Shown here: one piece after another, positions 43,288-54,529 of the stretch
Layout: every line of letters starts with the position of its first letter
How positions within the stretch are numbered: the first letter of the stretch is position 1
DNA from: Trichobilharzia szidati
Lineage: Eukaryota; Platyhelminthes; Trematoda; Strigeidida; Schistosomatidae
DNA: 64,000 bases
Direction of reading: 5' to 3'
Assembly: GCA_944472155.2 (NCBI GenBank)
Contig: OX235272.1
Location: forward strand, 86,248,020 to 86,312,019
Notes under the pieces: model-generated
What the model was told of the DNA's origin: nothing
Databases searched by the model: none
The model's input: only the letters and a program-made list of their open reading frames with translations
Position numbers and translations under genes: made by a program

Positions 43288-43395
43288 ATGAGAGATTACG
43301 GTCAATCGTGGGCCCAGCTAAAAAGGACAGCGCCAAATAGAACAAAATGTAGATGTGTTGTTGAAGTCCCATGTTCCGCTTAGAACCCAAAAAAA

Positions 43396-43939
43396 GTAAT
43401 AATAATAATCTGTTGTAATACATTGATTGCTGATAGAAGTGAGGGGCCAATATACCAGCCACCAATCGATTAGGTCGTTGGTTCTTGCTCTGAGTCATTT
43501 AGAGAGGTGTAAATTGTCTGCCCAGAAATACTGTTAGGAATCAGTAAAGTTCTCTATCTTGAGTTGTGAATTTTCTGTAGAATTTTGTGTTATTTTTGCT
43601 AGCCTGACATCCCTACCTACCTTCCCTACCAGGCTTACTTCTGGTTACTAGAGGTGTAAGCGTGTGTCGTCCGGGAGTTGAACCTCGAGCCACATACGTG
43701 ATTGGTGAGCATCTTACCGATGCATCACCAGCACACTGGATGGTGATATAACTGAAAGGTATTCCCAGGGGCTGTGGTATGTTCTCCATTCACCATCTTC
43801 CAGATTTTGAGAATGTTCATTATTCCCCGTTTGGTTCTTCTGTCTTTTAAATATTTTCGTCTGTTATATTTTCACTAGATTTCTTTTCCTCTATATTCAT
43901 GTATGCTTTAACAGATTTTTACAACTTAAACTGATTCAT
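43396..43939. other. Intron with an old SINE head
   Basis: 43600-43740 resembles a minus-strand tRNA-headed SINE (GGGAGTTGAACCTCGAGCC) of the SINE-A/E type, much decayed. Confidence 0.4.
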
Positions 43940-44025
43940 TTTGTGGATAGTATCTAAGAGTGGAATCCAGGATACGCATTTCGTTCCATTTGGGACTCGC
44001 CATCTGAATGTACCTATGTTACCAG
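43940..44025 (-). mobile_element. Sm-alpha fragment with hammerhead relic
   Basis: Minus strand at 43964-44009: GAGTCCCAAATGGAACGAAA and GTATCCTGGATTCCAC; the core reads ATGGCGA, inactive. Confidence 0.7.
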
Positions 44026-44333
44026 GATCTGATTCACTTTGTGCAATGAAAGGCAGCTAACGTTCAAGAATTCCAGATAACTAAATTTTCTTACTTCCAT
44101 TGAAAATCATATAATTATAGAGTTATTTCTTCATGGTTGAAACGGCGTGAATTATTCATCAGGCATAACGTGATTATGATTTTTCATACCTTGAATAGGT
44201 GTGCTTTTCAGTATAATTCAGCTTAGTTTTCAATCTACCACGATCCACGTTTTCATTTCAACCGAAATCATCACACATTTCATCAGTATTGGTCGACGTT
44301 CATTTTTTTGAGACTGTTATTAGATGATTTGAG

Positions 44334-44608
44334 GGAATCGGAAGGAAGCCCTTCCTGAGCTAAGTTTCGTGCTAGTTGTTACTTGTCAGTCAACTAGGCG
44401 TATCTACCACCTTGAAGGAGGGTATTACCCAGTGTGCTGTAGTCAGAGACGTTACCACTGAGTTATTCGGACTCGCAATTCAACTCCTGTAGGATTATAT
44501 TGGATATTTTGATTTTTGACACTAGCTAGTAACCAGTGAAATGCGTCTAGCCTTTGCTTGGTGTAGACCGAATTCTATCAGTCAAGTTTGCAATGTGGTC
44601 ATCATGGT
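44334..44608 (-). mobile_element. SINE-B copy, permuted
   Basis: Minus strand: body end, then head (GCGAGTCCGAATAACTCAG), then CACGAAACTTAGC in the hammerhead region. Confidence 0.75.
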
Positions 44609-44631
44609 TTACTCAGGATTGTTGTGTTAAT

Positions 44632-44835
44632 ATAAGGTTGAAGGCATTCAGAAGGAAGCCTTGCATCTAGGTTTCGTGCTTCTTGGTACTCGTCGGCAGG
44701 GTGTGTCCACCATATTTCAGAAGTTTATATCCCTTCTGAGATTCAGACACAAGTCACTATGCAAATATGGCTGATAGAATTCCGTCTGCACTGAACATAG
44801 TAGTAGATACATGACACTAGTTACTGCCAAGTGTC
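44632..44835. mobile_element. SINE-B inverted fragments
   Basis: 44632-44755 is minus strand and keeps the uninterrupted but mutated core CCGACGA with CACGAAACCTAGATG. 44760-44835 is a plus-strand body end. Confidence 0.65.
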
Positions 44836-44972
44836 AAGGAACTTAATCCTAATATCCTATTATTTCCAAAGACGATCCAAATCGACAACCATTAAGCACA
44901 GATATCGACTTCAATTCCAAAACACAATGGATGATAAGAAATTGTATTCTTCTATTGTTAAAATCAATCAAT

Positions 44973-46413
44973 ATTTGAACAAAGCAAGAACTACAGTTTT
45001 AGCAGAATAAAATGGTACCATCTTTTATTTCGCTGCCTTCTCGTCAGCTGCTTACAGGGCAAAAAAATTATTAAATGTATCTACAAAAACAATTTTAACA
45101 TACTTGCACAGATTTCATTTTAAACAAAAATCAATCGATCAATATACGCATACACTAATGATGTACACAGTACATATATATATATATATATATGCAATAT
45201 TAAACACTATTCCGAACAATAATAATCATACACAATGAAAACTTTTCAGCATCTCGCATTCGAGTGAAAAATATCCAGTTACCAAGGCAAAGGAAGACTG
45301 ATAACCGCTTCTTTCTAAACGCATAAGTCAGGTTCCAGGCGCTTGATGGAAATGGCTTCAGCAAACTTTAGGAGAATTGAGCTCTTTTGCTTATTGATAA
45401 TTTTGAACGACTTTTCGACGTCCACCTCATGACCCGTGTCAAGGAGATGCCTGGTGATGGCACTATTTAAAGCACTTGTTCCCTTTAGACATAAGCTTTT
45501 TGGCACATTTTCAGAAAATCGTAGGTATGCCTTTGTTTCTGTTCTTCCAATGTAACTGCTCCCGCAGATACATGTAAATTTGTATATACAGTTGGAGTTA
45601 GCATGAAAAGGACGTCTATTGGTTTTTGATTGCAGCAAAGGAGAAATTGTTCGATAGACGGGAACGAGCTTAGCTGCAGGATAGGCTATGGCTAGTGATG
45701 TGCTCAGCCTTCTGTTGATCATCGCTGAAATGTTTTAACCTTTATAATCAAGCTGAAAGTATGTTGGCTTTTTTCTTACTGTGATTTGTTTTACATTTGT
45801 GACTTCAGATCTTTTATACTTGTTGATGAACCTTTGAAGATACCCATTGCTCTTCAATGTCTTTTCAAGAAACTCAAATTCTTCCTCTAATTTCTCTATA
45901 GAGCATATTCCCCTCGCTTTATAGTACAGAGTCTTGACTAGACCACGTTTAAAGCTATTTGGACAAAAGCTATTATCCTTTCCAAGTAGACTTTCGATAG
46001 ATTGACTTTTGTAGACTACCGTCTTCTAAATTTCCATGGCGATGTCGAGGAAGTGAAACTTTCCGTCACTTTCATGTTCCATAGTGAACACAATATTGGC
46101 GTGGTAACTGGATATTTTTCACTCGAATGCGAGATGCTGAAAAGTTTTCATTGTGTATGATTATTATTGTTCGGAATAGTGTTTAATATTGCATATATAT
46201 ATATATATATATGTACTGTGTACATCATTAGTGTATGCGTATATTGATCGATTGATTTTTGTTTAAAATGAAATCTGTGCAAGTATGTTAAAATTGTTTT
46301 TGTAGATACATTTAATAATTTTTTTGCCCTGTAAGCAGCTGACGAGAAGGCAGCGAAATAAAAGATGGTACCATTTTATTCTGCTAAAACTGTAGTTCTT
46401 GCTTTGTTTAAAT
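44973..46413 (-). mobile_element. Penelope-like element with 311-bp near-identical inverted arms
   Basis: 44973-45283 and 46103-46413 pair base for base (coordinate sum 91386) with mismatches only near the outer ends; even the 20-bp AT tracts are equal. The 819-bp loop holds PLE coding sequence on the minus strand. Each arm carries CTGACGAG...CAGCGAAAT, a hammerhead-like pair of blocks. Confidence 0.92.
45315..46102 (-). pseudogene. PLE ORF: RT C-terminus, linker, GIY-YIG endonuclease
   Basis: One minus-strand frame with two in-frame stops (near 46030 and 45735). It reads FTMEHESDGKFHFLDIAMEI (end of the Penelope RT), then CPNSFKRGLVKTLYYKARG, then from Met at 45722 LVPVYRTISPLLQSK, CIYKFTCICGSSYIGRTETK (CxxxC plus YIG), HLLDTGHEVDVEKSFKII and AEAISIKRLEPDLCV. 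The catalytic RT motifs are absent. Confidence 0.88.
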
Positions 46414-46707
46414 TCATTAAGGGGAATAAATATATGAAATTTCAATCAGTATTCTATACTAAGTCTATAAACAAGTGTTTTTACAAAGGAATGCATTGTA
46501 CTTTTAATCGTATTCTTTCGTCTTCTTCTAACTTGTACGCGATCGTATCACTCACACCTTCAAGTTGCCCACCAATGGTGACCATAGCCACTGAACTAAA
46601 GTTCAGTGTTCATAAACATTGACAGAGGTAGTGTTACTAAACAGTCCGTTTCTCCCATAATTAGTCATAATCAGAACTGACAGAAGAAATCTTAATCTGA
46701 TCATATT
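46414..46707. other. Intron, nothing recognised
   Basis: No conserved signal. Confidence 0.4.
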
Positions 46708-46930
46708 AGATGGTTGGATGCAATCGGCAGGAAGCCCGGCCTTGGACCTAGGTTTCGTACCAGTTGACACTCACCAGTCAGCTAGAAAGGCGTATCTGCA
46801 ATCTTGAACGAACTCATGTCCCACGTCACCCAGTGCCGCCTGCAGTCTAAGACGTTACCACTAAGCTACTCGGACTCGCGACTGACCTCTTGTAGGACTG
46901 TAGTGGATACTTTGATTGGACACTAGTAAC
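46708..46930 (-). mobile_element. SINE-B copy
   Basis: Minus strand: GCGAGTCCGAGTAGCTTAG, then the hammerhead region TGACTGGTGAG...ACGAAACCTAGGTCCAAGG; head-to-head with the next copy. Confidence 0.82.
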
Positions 46931-47470
46931 TAATGTGACCACGTCTGTGACTGCAGGCGGCACTGGGTGACACGGGTTCGAATCTCAGAAGGGACGTGAG
47001 TTCCTTCAAGGTTGCAGATACGTCTTGCTGCATGGTGAGTGTCAACTAGCACGAAACCTAGATCCAAGGCTGGGCTTCTTGCCGGTCGCCTACAACCATT
47101 TAATATCATCAAATCAAAGTGCATCGTGATGGCGAGCTACCTAGAATGGTGGCCACATTGCAAACCTGACTGATAGAATTCAGTCTGCAACAAAGAAAGG
47201 ACTAGACACACATCACACTGGTTTCTAGTGTTTGTAACGACAGAAGGCAAGAGTCAGGCAACAGATCATTTATTAAGGAAATCAACGCATTTTATATATG
47301 TTTTCATGTACATTACTATGGATATGTAAACAAACAGACACAGTCTTCCGATTGGTCGTTTCTCACGACAAATCTTGGGAAAGTAAATATTGACGTAAAT
47401 TACTGCCTACCAATTTGGCTAGTAGACAGCTCTCACCACAGTTCAATCAAAATCCTAATCTATTAGGTAG
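46931..47470 (+). mobile_element. SINE-B copy interrupted by an LTR
   Basis: ACGTCTGTGACTGCAG, GGGTTCGAATCTCAG, CACGAAACCTAGATCCAAGG, end CTAGTGTT, LTR, then GTTCAATCAAAATCC. Confidence 0.82.
47233..47440 (+). mobile_element. Solo LTR, internally deleted
   Basis: TGTAACGACAGAAGGCAAG...TCTCACCACA, 208 bp, missing the middle found in other copies. Flanks repeat GTT (a 4-bp duplication minus one base). Confidence 0.82.
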
Positions 47471-48186
47471 TGTGCTTACACTACACTGATAGTTACTCTG
47501 TCATTTACATAAACACTGGGCATAACAAATGATGATAACAATGAAATGATAGCGTAATTGGCAGCAATGCCTATTAGCACAGCAAGCAGATGATTAGGCT
47601 AATTACATGGCGGACTGTGACGGCTCTAACCTTAGCATGATCAAAATTTTCACCATCAGTAACACCCTGTCACATTAAAAAAATTTTTAGAGGTTATTAC
47701 AATTAAAAGTACATTCATATTTCACCATAAAACATGTGGAAATAGTACTCACTCTATTATATTTATTTTGTTACAAAATACCTTTTAACATTTTTAGTAA
47801 TAATAATAGTTTAATTTTGAGTATGACAGAAAATTCCAAGTTGGTTTGAGTCAGAAATGTGTACTCTCTGAGGAAAATTTTAAAGTAAACTAACATTTGA
47901 TCATACATAAATATTGTTTGGTGGAATATAGTACGAAGTAAATCACGGTGCAACTCCATATGGTATTTTTTCCCTGCATGTTCTCCCAGCGTCTCAGAAG
48001 GATTGGTTAAAAACTGTACAATAATGCTTGTGAGGACAATATTGAGGGAGTGATTACATCAATACACAGGGAATAAAACTTGACGTTACACTTAACTGTA
48101 TGGCAAAGTGGACCATTAGGCGATTTAAGGAACCTCTTAATTTTTATATGGTATCAAATAACAAGTAAGTACTACGTAAGAAAAAC
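47471..48186. other. Intron, nothing recognised
   Basis: AT-rich, no match. Confidence 0.4.
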
Positions 48187-49395
48187 TGAAAAAAATAAAA
48201 GGCAAATTCAACGAAGAAAATTTTCTTTATCGACCAAATCATCTTCACAGGCTGTAATGTACACTCGTACTTATATTTACCGAAAATGTATATTAGTCGA
48301 TTATTGAGTAATAGGTGGGGTCGGGGGGACATAATTGATATAATTTCTCAGAAGTGGCTACAAAAGTAAAAATAAAAATTGTAAATTACGTAGTATTCAA
48401 TGGAACAAAGGAAGAAGGCGTTAGAAATTTGATAAGCTTAAAATTGCGGTGAATTTCAAGGCGATACCGCAGCTGAGATCCTGAAGAATCGCTTATGCAG
48501 ATCACTGAGTCAAGTGTTTTTTGCGGCTGAGCTACCGATCGATTTCCACAGCCGACAAATGGTCAGTGGATGTGTGAAGGATAAAATGCCGCTTTGGGTA
48601 ACTTCAATGTGTGTTTATAAATTCACATGCTTGTTTGCAGCTAGTTATATTGGCCGCACAAAGCACACAATTTCCAAACGCATCTCTGAACATTATCCAG
48701 CATGGTTAGCAAAAGCACAATGCAGGACAGTTACTAGCTCAACTACCGAGCACTTGGCGAACTCAAGCCACGCAGCTCCATCAGAGTCGTCTTTCAAGAT
48801 CATCTACAAGGTGAGGCCAAGTGGTACAAGAGGCCGTCAGGTATCGGCATTTGTGCATGGCGGAGGCGTTGGCATTTCGTCAATACAACCCCGAACTCTG
48901 TATACAGAAAACGTTTTTCCGGTCTCTTATTCTACTTCAGTCTTAACCTCTTCAATAGTCGTTCCCTGTAAAATATTCTATATTTTAGTTTTTTATCTCA
49001 AGTTTTACTTTCAGTTTGGTTTTACTTTATTAATTAATTCACTGTCACCACGCTCACATGTTCCTTTTGTGCATTTTCACACCCTCTTCACACTTGTTAA
49101 ATTGACATTCAACTACCTTTATTCTCACTCAATGGCAATTTTAAGCTTATCAAATTTCTAACGCCTTCTTCCTTTGTTCCATTGAATACTACGTAATTTA
49201 CAATTTTTATTTTTACTTTTGTAGCCACTTCTGAGAAATTATATCAATTATGTCCCCCCGACCCCACCTATTACTCAATAATCGACTAATATACATTTTC
49301 GGTAAATATAAGTACGAGTGTACATTACAGCCTGTGAAGATGATTTGGTCGATAAAGAAAATTTTCTTCACTGAATTTGTCTTTTATTTTCTTCA
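48187..49395 (+). mobile_element. Penelope-like element with 261-bp near-identical inverted arms
   Basis: 48187-48447 and 49135-49395 are inverted copies (coordinate sum 97582) with three mismatches, all near the outer end. The 687-bp loop holds the PLE ORF end. 61906-62071 is a third, older copy of the arm. Confidence 0.92.
48480..48940 (+). pseudogene. PLE ORF end: linker and GIY-YIG endonuclease
   Basis: Reads FFAAELPIDFHSRQMVSGCV, SMCVYKFTCLFAASYIGRTK, ISKRISEHYPAWLAKAQC and SSFKIIYKVRPSGTRGRQ, then shifts frame to MAEALAFRQYNPELCIQKTF from 48857. One frameshift; RT domain missing. Confidence 0.85.
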
Positions 49396-50199
49396 AGAAA
49401 TCTGTCTAAACCAGTAGTTATATTGGCAGATGAAGACTAATTTGGTTCACCGATAGAGATCATGCCATCAAATTGAATAAAAATAAATAACTGACTAATT
49501 CTCACTTACTCAGCCCTGAATACATTTGCAGTTGCAAATTTATTCTGGTGAAGTACTATATCTTGGCATTAAAAGTTTATTGTTTTTTTGGTGTTAAAGT
49601 CTAGAATATCTCATACATCGTTTCTTGCAAACATTTTTCCGAAGCTATGTGATGTCTTATCGCTAAGTCACTGGCGAATGTCACTTTTTCTAGAACTCTA
49701 AAATTATTGACCAGTTAATCTACACCTACCTACTCTCTGTTTCCTTCAATGTTACACCGGAGGAATAGAAGACAAATAACCTAAGAACACAAGCACAATT
49801 TCTTGTATTTTCATGATGTTTTAATACCAATGAAATCTTGAAAAACAGACATAACATCGAATAATTTGAATAGTTCAAAGAAGAGTCAACGACCTTCAAA
49901 ATCGATTGCTTTGAAGGTGGAGGTACATATTGAGATAACTCATTTGAAATGATTGATTTCGTATGCTGTTCAAAGGATTTTTTTTGGGGGGGGGTAGTTG
50001 TTTACTACAATGACTTCAAGCTGGTCTTATGATTTCGAGAATATTGTTTTACTATCTCGAAACTGCTCAAGTGAAACTCTAGGGGCAATTGGATTTTCGC
50101 TTACACCATAATGTTTCTGAAACGTGTTATGCAGCCATTGTGCTTGTCGATTGGATGAATGTGTGGAACACTGGATCTCAATAAAATGTTTACGATGCT
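49396..50199. other. Intron, nothing recognised
   Basis: AT-rich, no match. Confidence 0.4.
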
Positions 50200-50600
50200 G
50201 TGACCAGCCAAATCCCTGAAAATCAACACTTGACAGTCAATCTGATGCTCACTAGAGACTGGTTGTGTAGAGGAAGCTGTGTGGAGTTCTACTGAGAAGG
50301 CGTAACTAGTGTGATCTACCAAGTCAGGTAAGAGATCAGTAACTCACCGTGTCACACGGTGTATGTATATATACACGTATCGCGAATTGGTAGAAGTTAG
50401 AATTCATGGATCTTTGGGTCTGGTTCTAGAGGCTAAATGGTTTAGGAGCCCGCCTTGCAACCAGAAGGTATGGGGTTCTAACCCAATTGGTGCGTACGGC
50501 AGAAGAGTTCAAAACTACGCTGACGAAACAGCCTTCCAGTACTTCCTGCTGGTTTTCCAATGGTTCTCCAACTCATGTCAGCTAGTGATCATACCTGTAA
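50200..50600 (+). mobile_element. SINE-C copy
   Basis: CAATCTGATGCTCACTAGAG, head with GCCTTGCAACCAGAAGG, then GAAGAGTTCAAAACTACGC and GACGAAACAGCC. It lies about 300 bp downstream of the PPP1R3-like stop on the other strand. Confidence 0.7.
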
Positions 50601-50903
50601 AGAAATTCTCAGGAGAAAATATCCCTTTGTCTGATGAAGAGGAGGATATTACTAATTCGTTGACAACAATTCATAATTTCAGTAGGGTTATCAGAACGTT
50701 GACACATCTGTTGGCAGTTGTACACTGAGTAATCCTTTCTACGTGAACTTTCACAATAAACGCAGTGGTGGAATAAATCCAGAGGATGCAAAAACAACTA
50801 GTAACATTTTGTCTGTATATTTTTGGTCTGTAAAAAAAGACACACACGTTGAAAACATATCATTGAACAAGAATCACCATTCATTGAAAGTGATCAGTGA
50901 TCA

Positions 50904-51347
50904 TCAAAGAGAAGACAAATAATTCTGTGAATAATTATTATCCCAGTATTCAAATCCACTGCCTCGATAGACAACAGCAAATTCTAATAAGTAGGAATTA
51001 TAATCTACCGAGTATACTGACATTTCATTGAATAGTGCTAAGTGTAGTTTAATCTGTGACTCATAAGTCTCTATCCATTGATGATCAGTGTAGGATTCGG
51101 TTAAATGATCAATTCTTGACAACGGGGGGCATTCTGTGTATGTTCGCCAACTATCCAGAGTATAGCGCAGTCGAACCTCAACAGTAAAGTCAGGATTATT
51201 TCTACTGGAAGTGGTTATCGTCTTCACTTGAACACAAAATGATTCCGAGTTTTCAGACCAAAATTGACACAGGCATACACGTTGGTCAAGAAGACGTTGA
51301 TTAAAATTATTGAATGTTATTGGATTGGCAAATTTCGGTATCCATTT
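50904..51347 (-). CDS. PP1 glycogen-targeting regulatory subunit (PPP1R3-like), last exon with CBM21
   Basis: On the minus strand a T-rich tract and TTTTGCACAG (CAG at 51348-51350) precede a 147-codon exon with a stop at 50904-50906. The exon opens KWIPKFANP then FNQRLLDQRVCLC, matching the FxQP...F..R...VCLE block of protein phosphatase 1 regulatory subunits 3. It then shows VRLRYTLDSWRTYTE and LEFAVVYRGSGFEYWDNN followed by a spaced NY. These are the CBM21 hallmarks RYT.D.W and WDNNxxxNY, which bind glycogen. The family tethers PP1 to glycogen to activate glycogen synthase. The PP1-docking RVxF motif usually lies upstream, presumably in exons above 51350 that I could not identify. An insert (PPLSRIDHLTESYTDHQW) lengthens the loop after the conserved Trp. 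Which R3 paralogue this represents cannot be told. Confidence 0.82.
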   Translation of the reverse strand, partial: KWIPKFANPITFNNFNQRLLDQRVCLCQFWSENSESFCVQVKTITTSSRNNPDFTVEVRLRYTLDSWRTYTECPPLSRIDHLTESYTDHQWIETYESQIKLHLALFNEMSVYSVDYNSYLLEFAVVYRGSGFEYWDNNYSQNYLSSL

Positions 51348-51589
51348 CTGTGCAAAATTAAAAAAAAGCACAAGTAGAAACAGCGAAAATAAAGATGGCG
51401 AAATGAAACAAATTAATAAGTTTGACATTGATAAGAAAAAATTCATCTAGTAACTGAAAACCACATGTAGACTGAACACATTTCACATCAATTAATATGG
51501 TGTAGGTCTTACCTCATTTCAACTCTCATTCCAATGAGATTATTGGATTTATGGGATATAGGATCTATTTCATTTGTAAGATTTTCGTC

Positions 51590-51860
51590 ATTAACCAACA
51601 CCATTATTGGTAACCATCGAAAACCAAACAGCACCGTTTCGCTCTATTCTGGGACTCTTCAATACTGAGCACCCACTAATTCGGCAGGTATCGAATCCTG
51701 GACCTACTGGTTAAGAGATCAAGCTCATTAACTATTCAGACGCCCAGACTCGAATTCACTGATCCATGATCCCTCAGCGATGTCTTCGATGAGTTTCAAC
51801 TTATCCTTGGCATTGTCGACTCCACTGGTCATGAATTTCAACTCCAACCTCAGGAAATTC
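51590..51860 (-). mobile_element. SINE-C copy
   Basis: Minus strand: TTGAAGAGTCCCAG, GCGAAACGG, head GGATTCGATACC complement and 5' part. Confidence 0.6.
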
Positions 51861-51959
51861 GTCCAGTGGCCATCAACGAGCTGGTGAGTCATATTAAGAT
51901 TACAGGATTTGTGGGAATTCTGAATTAATTTAAATTGTTAGATTTTGCCTCACAAACTG

Positions 51960-52290
51960 GTTGGACTTGCTGAAGCTGCAGTGAAAAGTGGTGACCACTG
52001 GAGTCCGCCATGCCAAAGTGAAGTGGATGCTCGTCAAAAGCATTGCTGAAGGCAGCGCATTGTCATCAGTTAACAAAGTTAGAATTCAAGGGTCACAGAA
52101 ACACCAGGCCGAATGGATGAATTCCCATTGACCCTGGTCTATTAACCTTAATGCCCTGGGTTCGATTCCTGGCGGAGTTGTGGGTGAGTAGTATTAAGGA
52201 GTCGTAGAATGGGACGAAACAGCTGTCCAGTGGTTCCCGGTTTCTAATGATCTCACTAACTGGTTGTGGTTCCTAACGAAAATCTAACAG
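51960..52290 (+). mobile_element. SINE-C copy
   Basis: GGTTCGATTCCTGGCGG, then GGGACGAAACAGCTGTCCAG; core lost. It faces away from the preceding copy. Confidence 0.65.
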
Positions 52291-52304
52291 TCGTAGTTTT
52301 TTGA

Positions 52305-53240
52305 TGTGATTCCATTCTCTGAGCTGGATGGATGGTTTATTTGCGAAGCTTTCATTGAGCTACTAGGCAACATCTTCAGCGCATACTCATTGTGGCATTC
52401 CCACCTTAAGGAAAATTGAAGAAAGATATCTCATGGACGTCTTCTGAAAGAATGGATATCCATGGAATTTCATCAGAAGACATATACCCTCAAGTCAACC
52501 TATCACATCAAAGGTCCCCCAGGAAAGAACAAAGAAAATTACTCTAACATATATAAAAGATATCTCAGAAATCACTGCAAGTCTCTTCAAACCTTTAGGA
52601 ATTGACGTCGTACACAAACCAACAAAATCACTTCACTCAACTCTCAGCCAAACAAAAGACTGAACAACGAAATAAGATAAAACCAACATCATCTACAAAA
52701 TAAACTGTAATAACTGCGAAAAACACTACATTGGCCAAAGTGGACGTCCCCTTCGTCTTCGTATCCATAAACATAAGCTAGCCGTCAAAACACATGACAC
52801 CCACTCCCTCATACCACTACATACAGATAACCACGGACATCGATTGGACTGGGGTAACCAACGTTCAAATATTAGACAGAGGGAACAACAAAAATGCTAG
52901 AGAATTTTTAGAAGTCTGGTATTCCAGTGAATCATCAATCAATCGACACATCGACATAGAGAAAATTGACAAATCGATAAGAAGGAGATCTCATACACAA
53001 AGGGTAAAACTTCAGGTCAAGGAAGCAATCAGTATCAATACAAGTAAACTAGAGGGTGTGAAAACACACAAAAGCAAGGTGTTGCCAGGAGAAATGACTC
53101 ATAAGCTCGTGTAGAAATCTAAAAGCTCACTTCAGAGAATTGAAGTATTCGCTGAAGATGTTGCCTAGTAGGGCAATGAAAACTTCGCAAATAAACCATC
53201 CAGCTCAGAGAACACAACCACATAAAAATCATCCACCTGA
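52305..53240 (+). mobile_element. Penelope-like element with inverted arms of about 90 bp
   Basis: 52305-52395 (minus: CGCTGAAGATGTTGCCTAG, CAATGAAAGCTTCGCAAATA) recurs at about 53145-53240. CTGAAGA, a hairpin (TTGCC...GGCAA) and GAAA lie in each arm. Confidence 0.78.
52470..53115 (+). pseudogene. PLE ORF end: linker and GIY-YIG endonuclease
   Basis: Reads YIKDISEITASLFKPLGIDV, HKPTKSLHSTLSQTKD, stop, NIIYKINCNNCEKHYIGQSG, HTDNHGHRFDW, then a frameshift to VQILDRGNNKNAREFLEVWY and SINRHIDI. This last block (N..R..FLE...SINRHI) is a typical Penelope C-terminus. Confidence 0.83.
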
Positions 53241-53282
53241 GCTACAAATCTCCATTATATCTAAACGTAGGACGTGATGGAG

Positions 53283-53460
53283 AAGAGATTATCGAAAAGA
53301 ATATTTCATACATTTATGCCCCTTATTCAATTTAAATAAAGCAAGAACAACAGTTTTTGCAGAATAAAGTGGTACCATCATTTATTTCGTTGCTTTCTCA
53401 TCATCTGTTTACAGGCCAAAGTCATTATTAGATATATCTACAAAAGCACTTTTAACCATG
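53283..53460 (+). mobile_element. Arm fragment of the 44973 PLE family
   Basis: AAAGCAAGAACAACAGTTTT and AGAATAAAGTGGTACCATCA match the outer part of the 44973 arm. Confidence 0.7.
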
Positions 53461-53544
53461 AATCCCCTTTCATGTCCCTCTTCGAACATGTAATCTCAAA
53501 GATAAACGCGAGCCACTGCGAAACTCAGATCACTGAGGTTATTT

Positions 53545-53864
53545 TGTAACGACAGAAGACAAGGGCCAGGCTACAGATCGTTTATTGAGAAAATCAAGAG
53601 ATATTCATCGTCAGCGGAGAAGCAACGTCTTTTGATTGGTTGTCTTCTTGCCAGAGGTTATTCTGTACTGCATGTGACCGTTTCTTAGAAAGTGAAGCCA
53701 TATATCTGCGAATTGTATCTGCACACGTTAAGTCCGCTGTGATTGGTTGACGAATTCCTCAAGGTTAAGCTTTGTCATTGTTTTTCTCATGACTCTGATT
53801 CGGGACGTAAATATTGACGTCAAGTGTTGTCTACAATTTCGGCTTGCAGCCAGCTCTCACGACA
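53545..53864 (+). mobile_element. Solo LTR, 4-bp target duplication ATTT
   Basis: TGTAACGACAGAAGACAAGG to CTCACGACA, flanked by ATTT at 53541-53544 and 53865-53868. Two GATTGGTTG (inverted CCAAT) boxes inside. Confidence 0.9.
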
Positions 53865-53868
53865 ATTT

Positions 53869-54529
53869 AAATTATCTTTACAATATTTTCACGAATTTTA
53901 CACAGTGAATAAACAAGATGTGTAGATTTTTATTTGATTTAAGTACCTTCGTAATAGCTCTGCAGCATCATTGAGACAAATGTTTAAGATACTAGTGAAA
54001 AGACCAATATTTACCTCAACTTTATCAAACTCATCAGTCAGTTCATAATGTACCTCATAACTTCACCGATGTCTGTGGTATAGCCATTACATCTCCTGTC
54101 AACCATGCAACTTCTTTTGTGCTTTTTTTTTCAGAATCAATCGAAACATCACAAAAACATGAACTATAAGTTCAGTTGACACATACTTTAGTTGTAATTC
54201 GAAGACAATTGACTTCACTTTAAGAAAATTACACGGTAATTTTATATCTTTTAGTAAAATCCCTTGTATATTATATGCAGTTTAACCAGCTGAACTACAA
54301 TACAAAGTTCTGTGTTGAAACTGGCGTAGAAATCCTTGTCAAACAATCACTTTATAGAAGTTACGAATTCTTCTCATACAAAAAATAAACAGACCGGGTT
54401 ATAGACGTTAAACTATGAACAAAACAAGTCATAAACCTGCTACTGTTTCTGTCCACAAACACACACAATAGCAACCCTAGAATGCCGAGGGAAGACATGT
54501 GCAGTTAGCTGTCTAAAGTACACAATGTA
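53869..54529. other. Intron, nothing recognised
   Basis: 54295-54330 resembles a LINE-G tail scrap (AAAGTTCTGTGTTGAAACTG); otherwise no match. Confidence 0.4.

Larger units (their letters stand above)
41755..43395 (+). pseudogene. LINE-D RT fragment with two later insertions
   Basis: Colinear with 25080-26360 (CATCGATTTCGAGAAGG, GTGATCCACAATGGAAAACT, TTAGCAAGAAGAAACTCTGG), with stops in all frames. Interrupted at 42728-42875 and 43043-43287 by elements with target duplications. Confidence 0.82.

Noticed and set aside
51348..51446. Extending the PPP1R3-like frame to a Met at 51446 (hydrophobic N-terminus)
   Set aside because: The added Phe/Leu-rich residues are the translation of a polypyrimidine tract directly before a consensus CAG acceptor.
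4822..53864. LTRs at 4822 and 53545 as ends of one huge LTR element
   Set aside because: Each has its own distinct 4-bp target duplication, and unrelated host exons lie between them.
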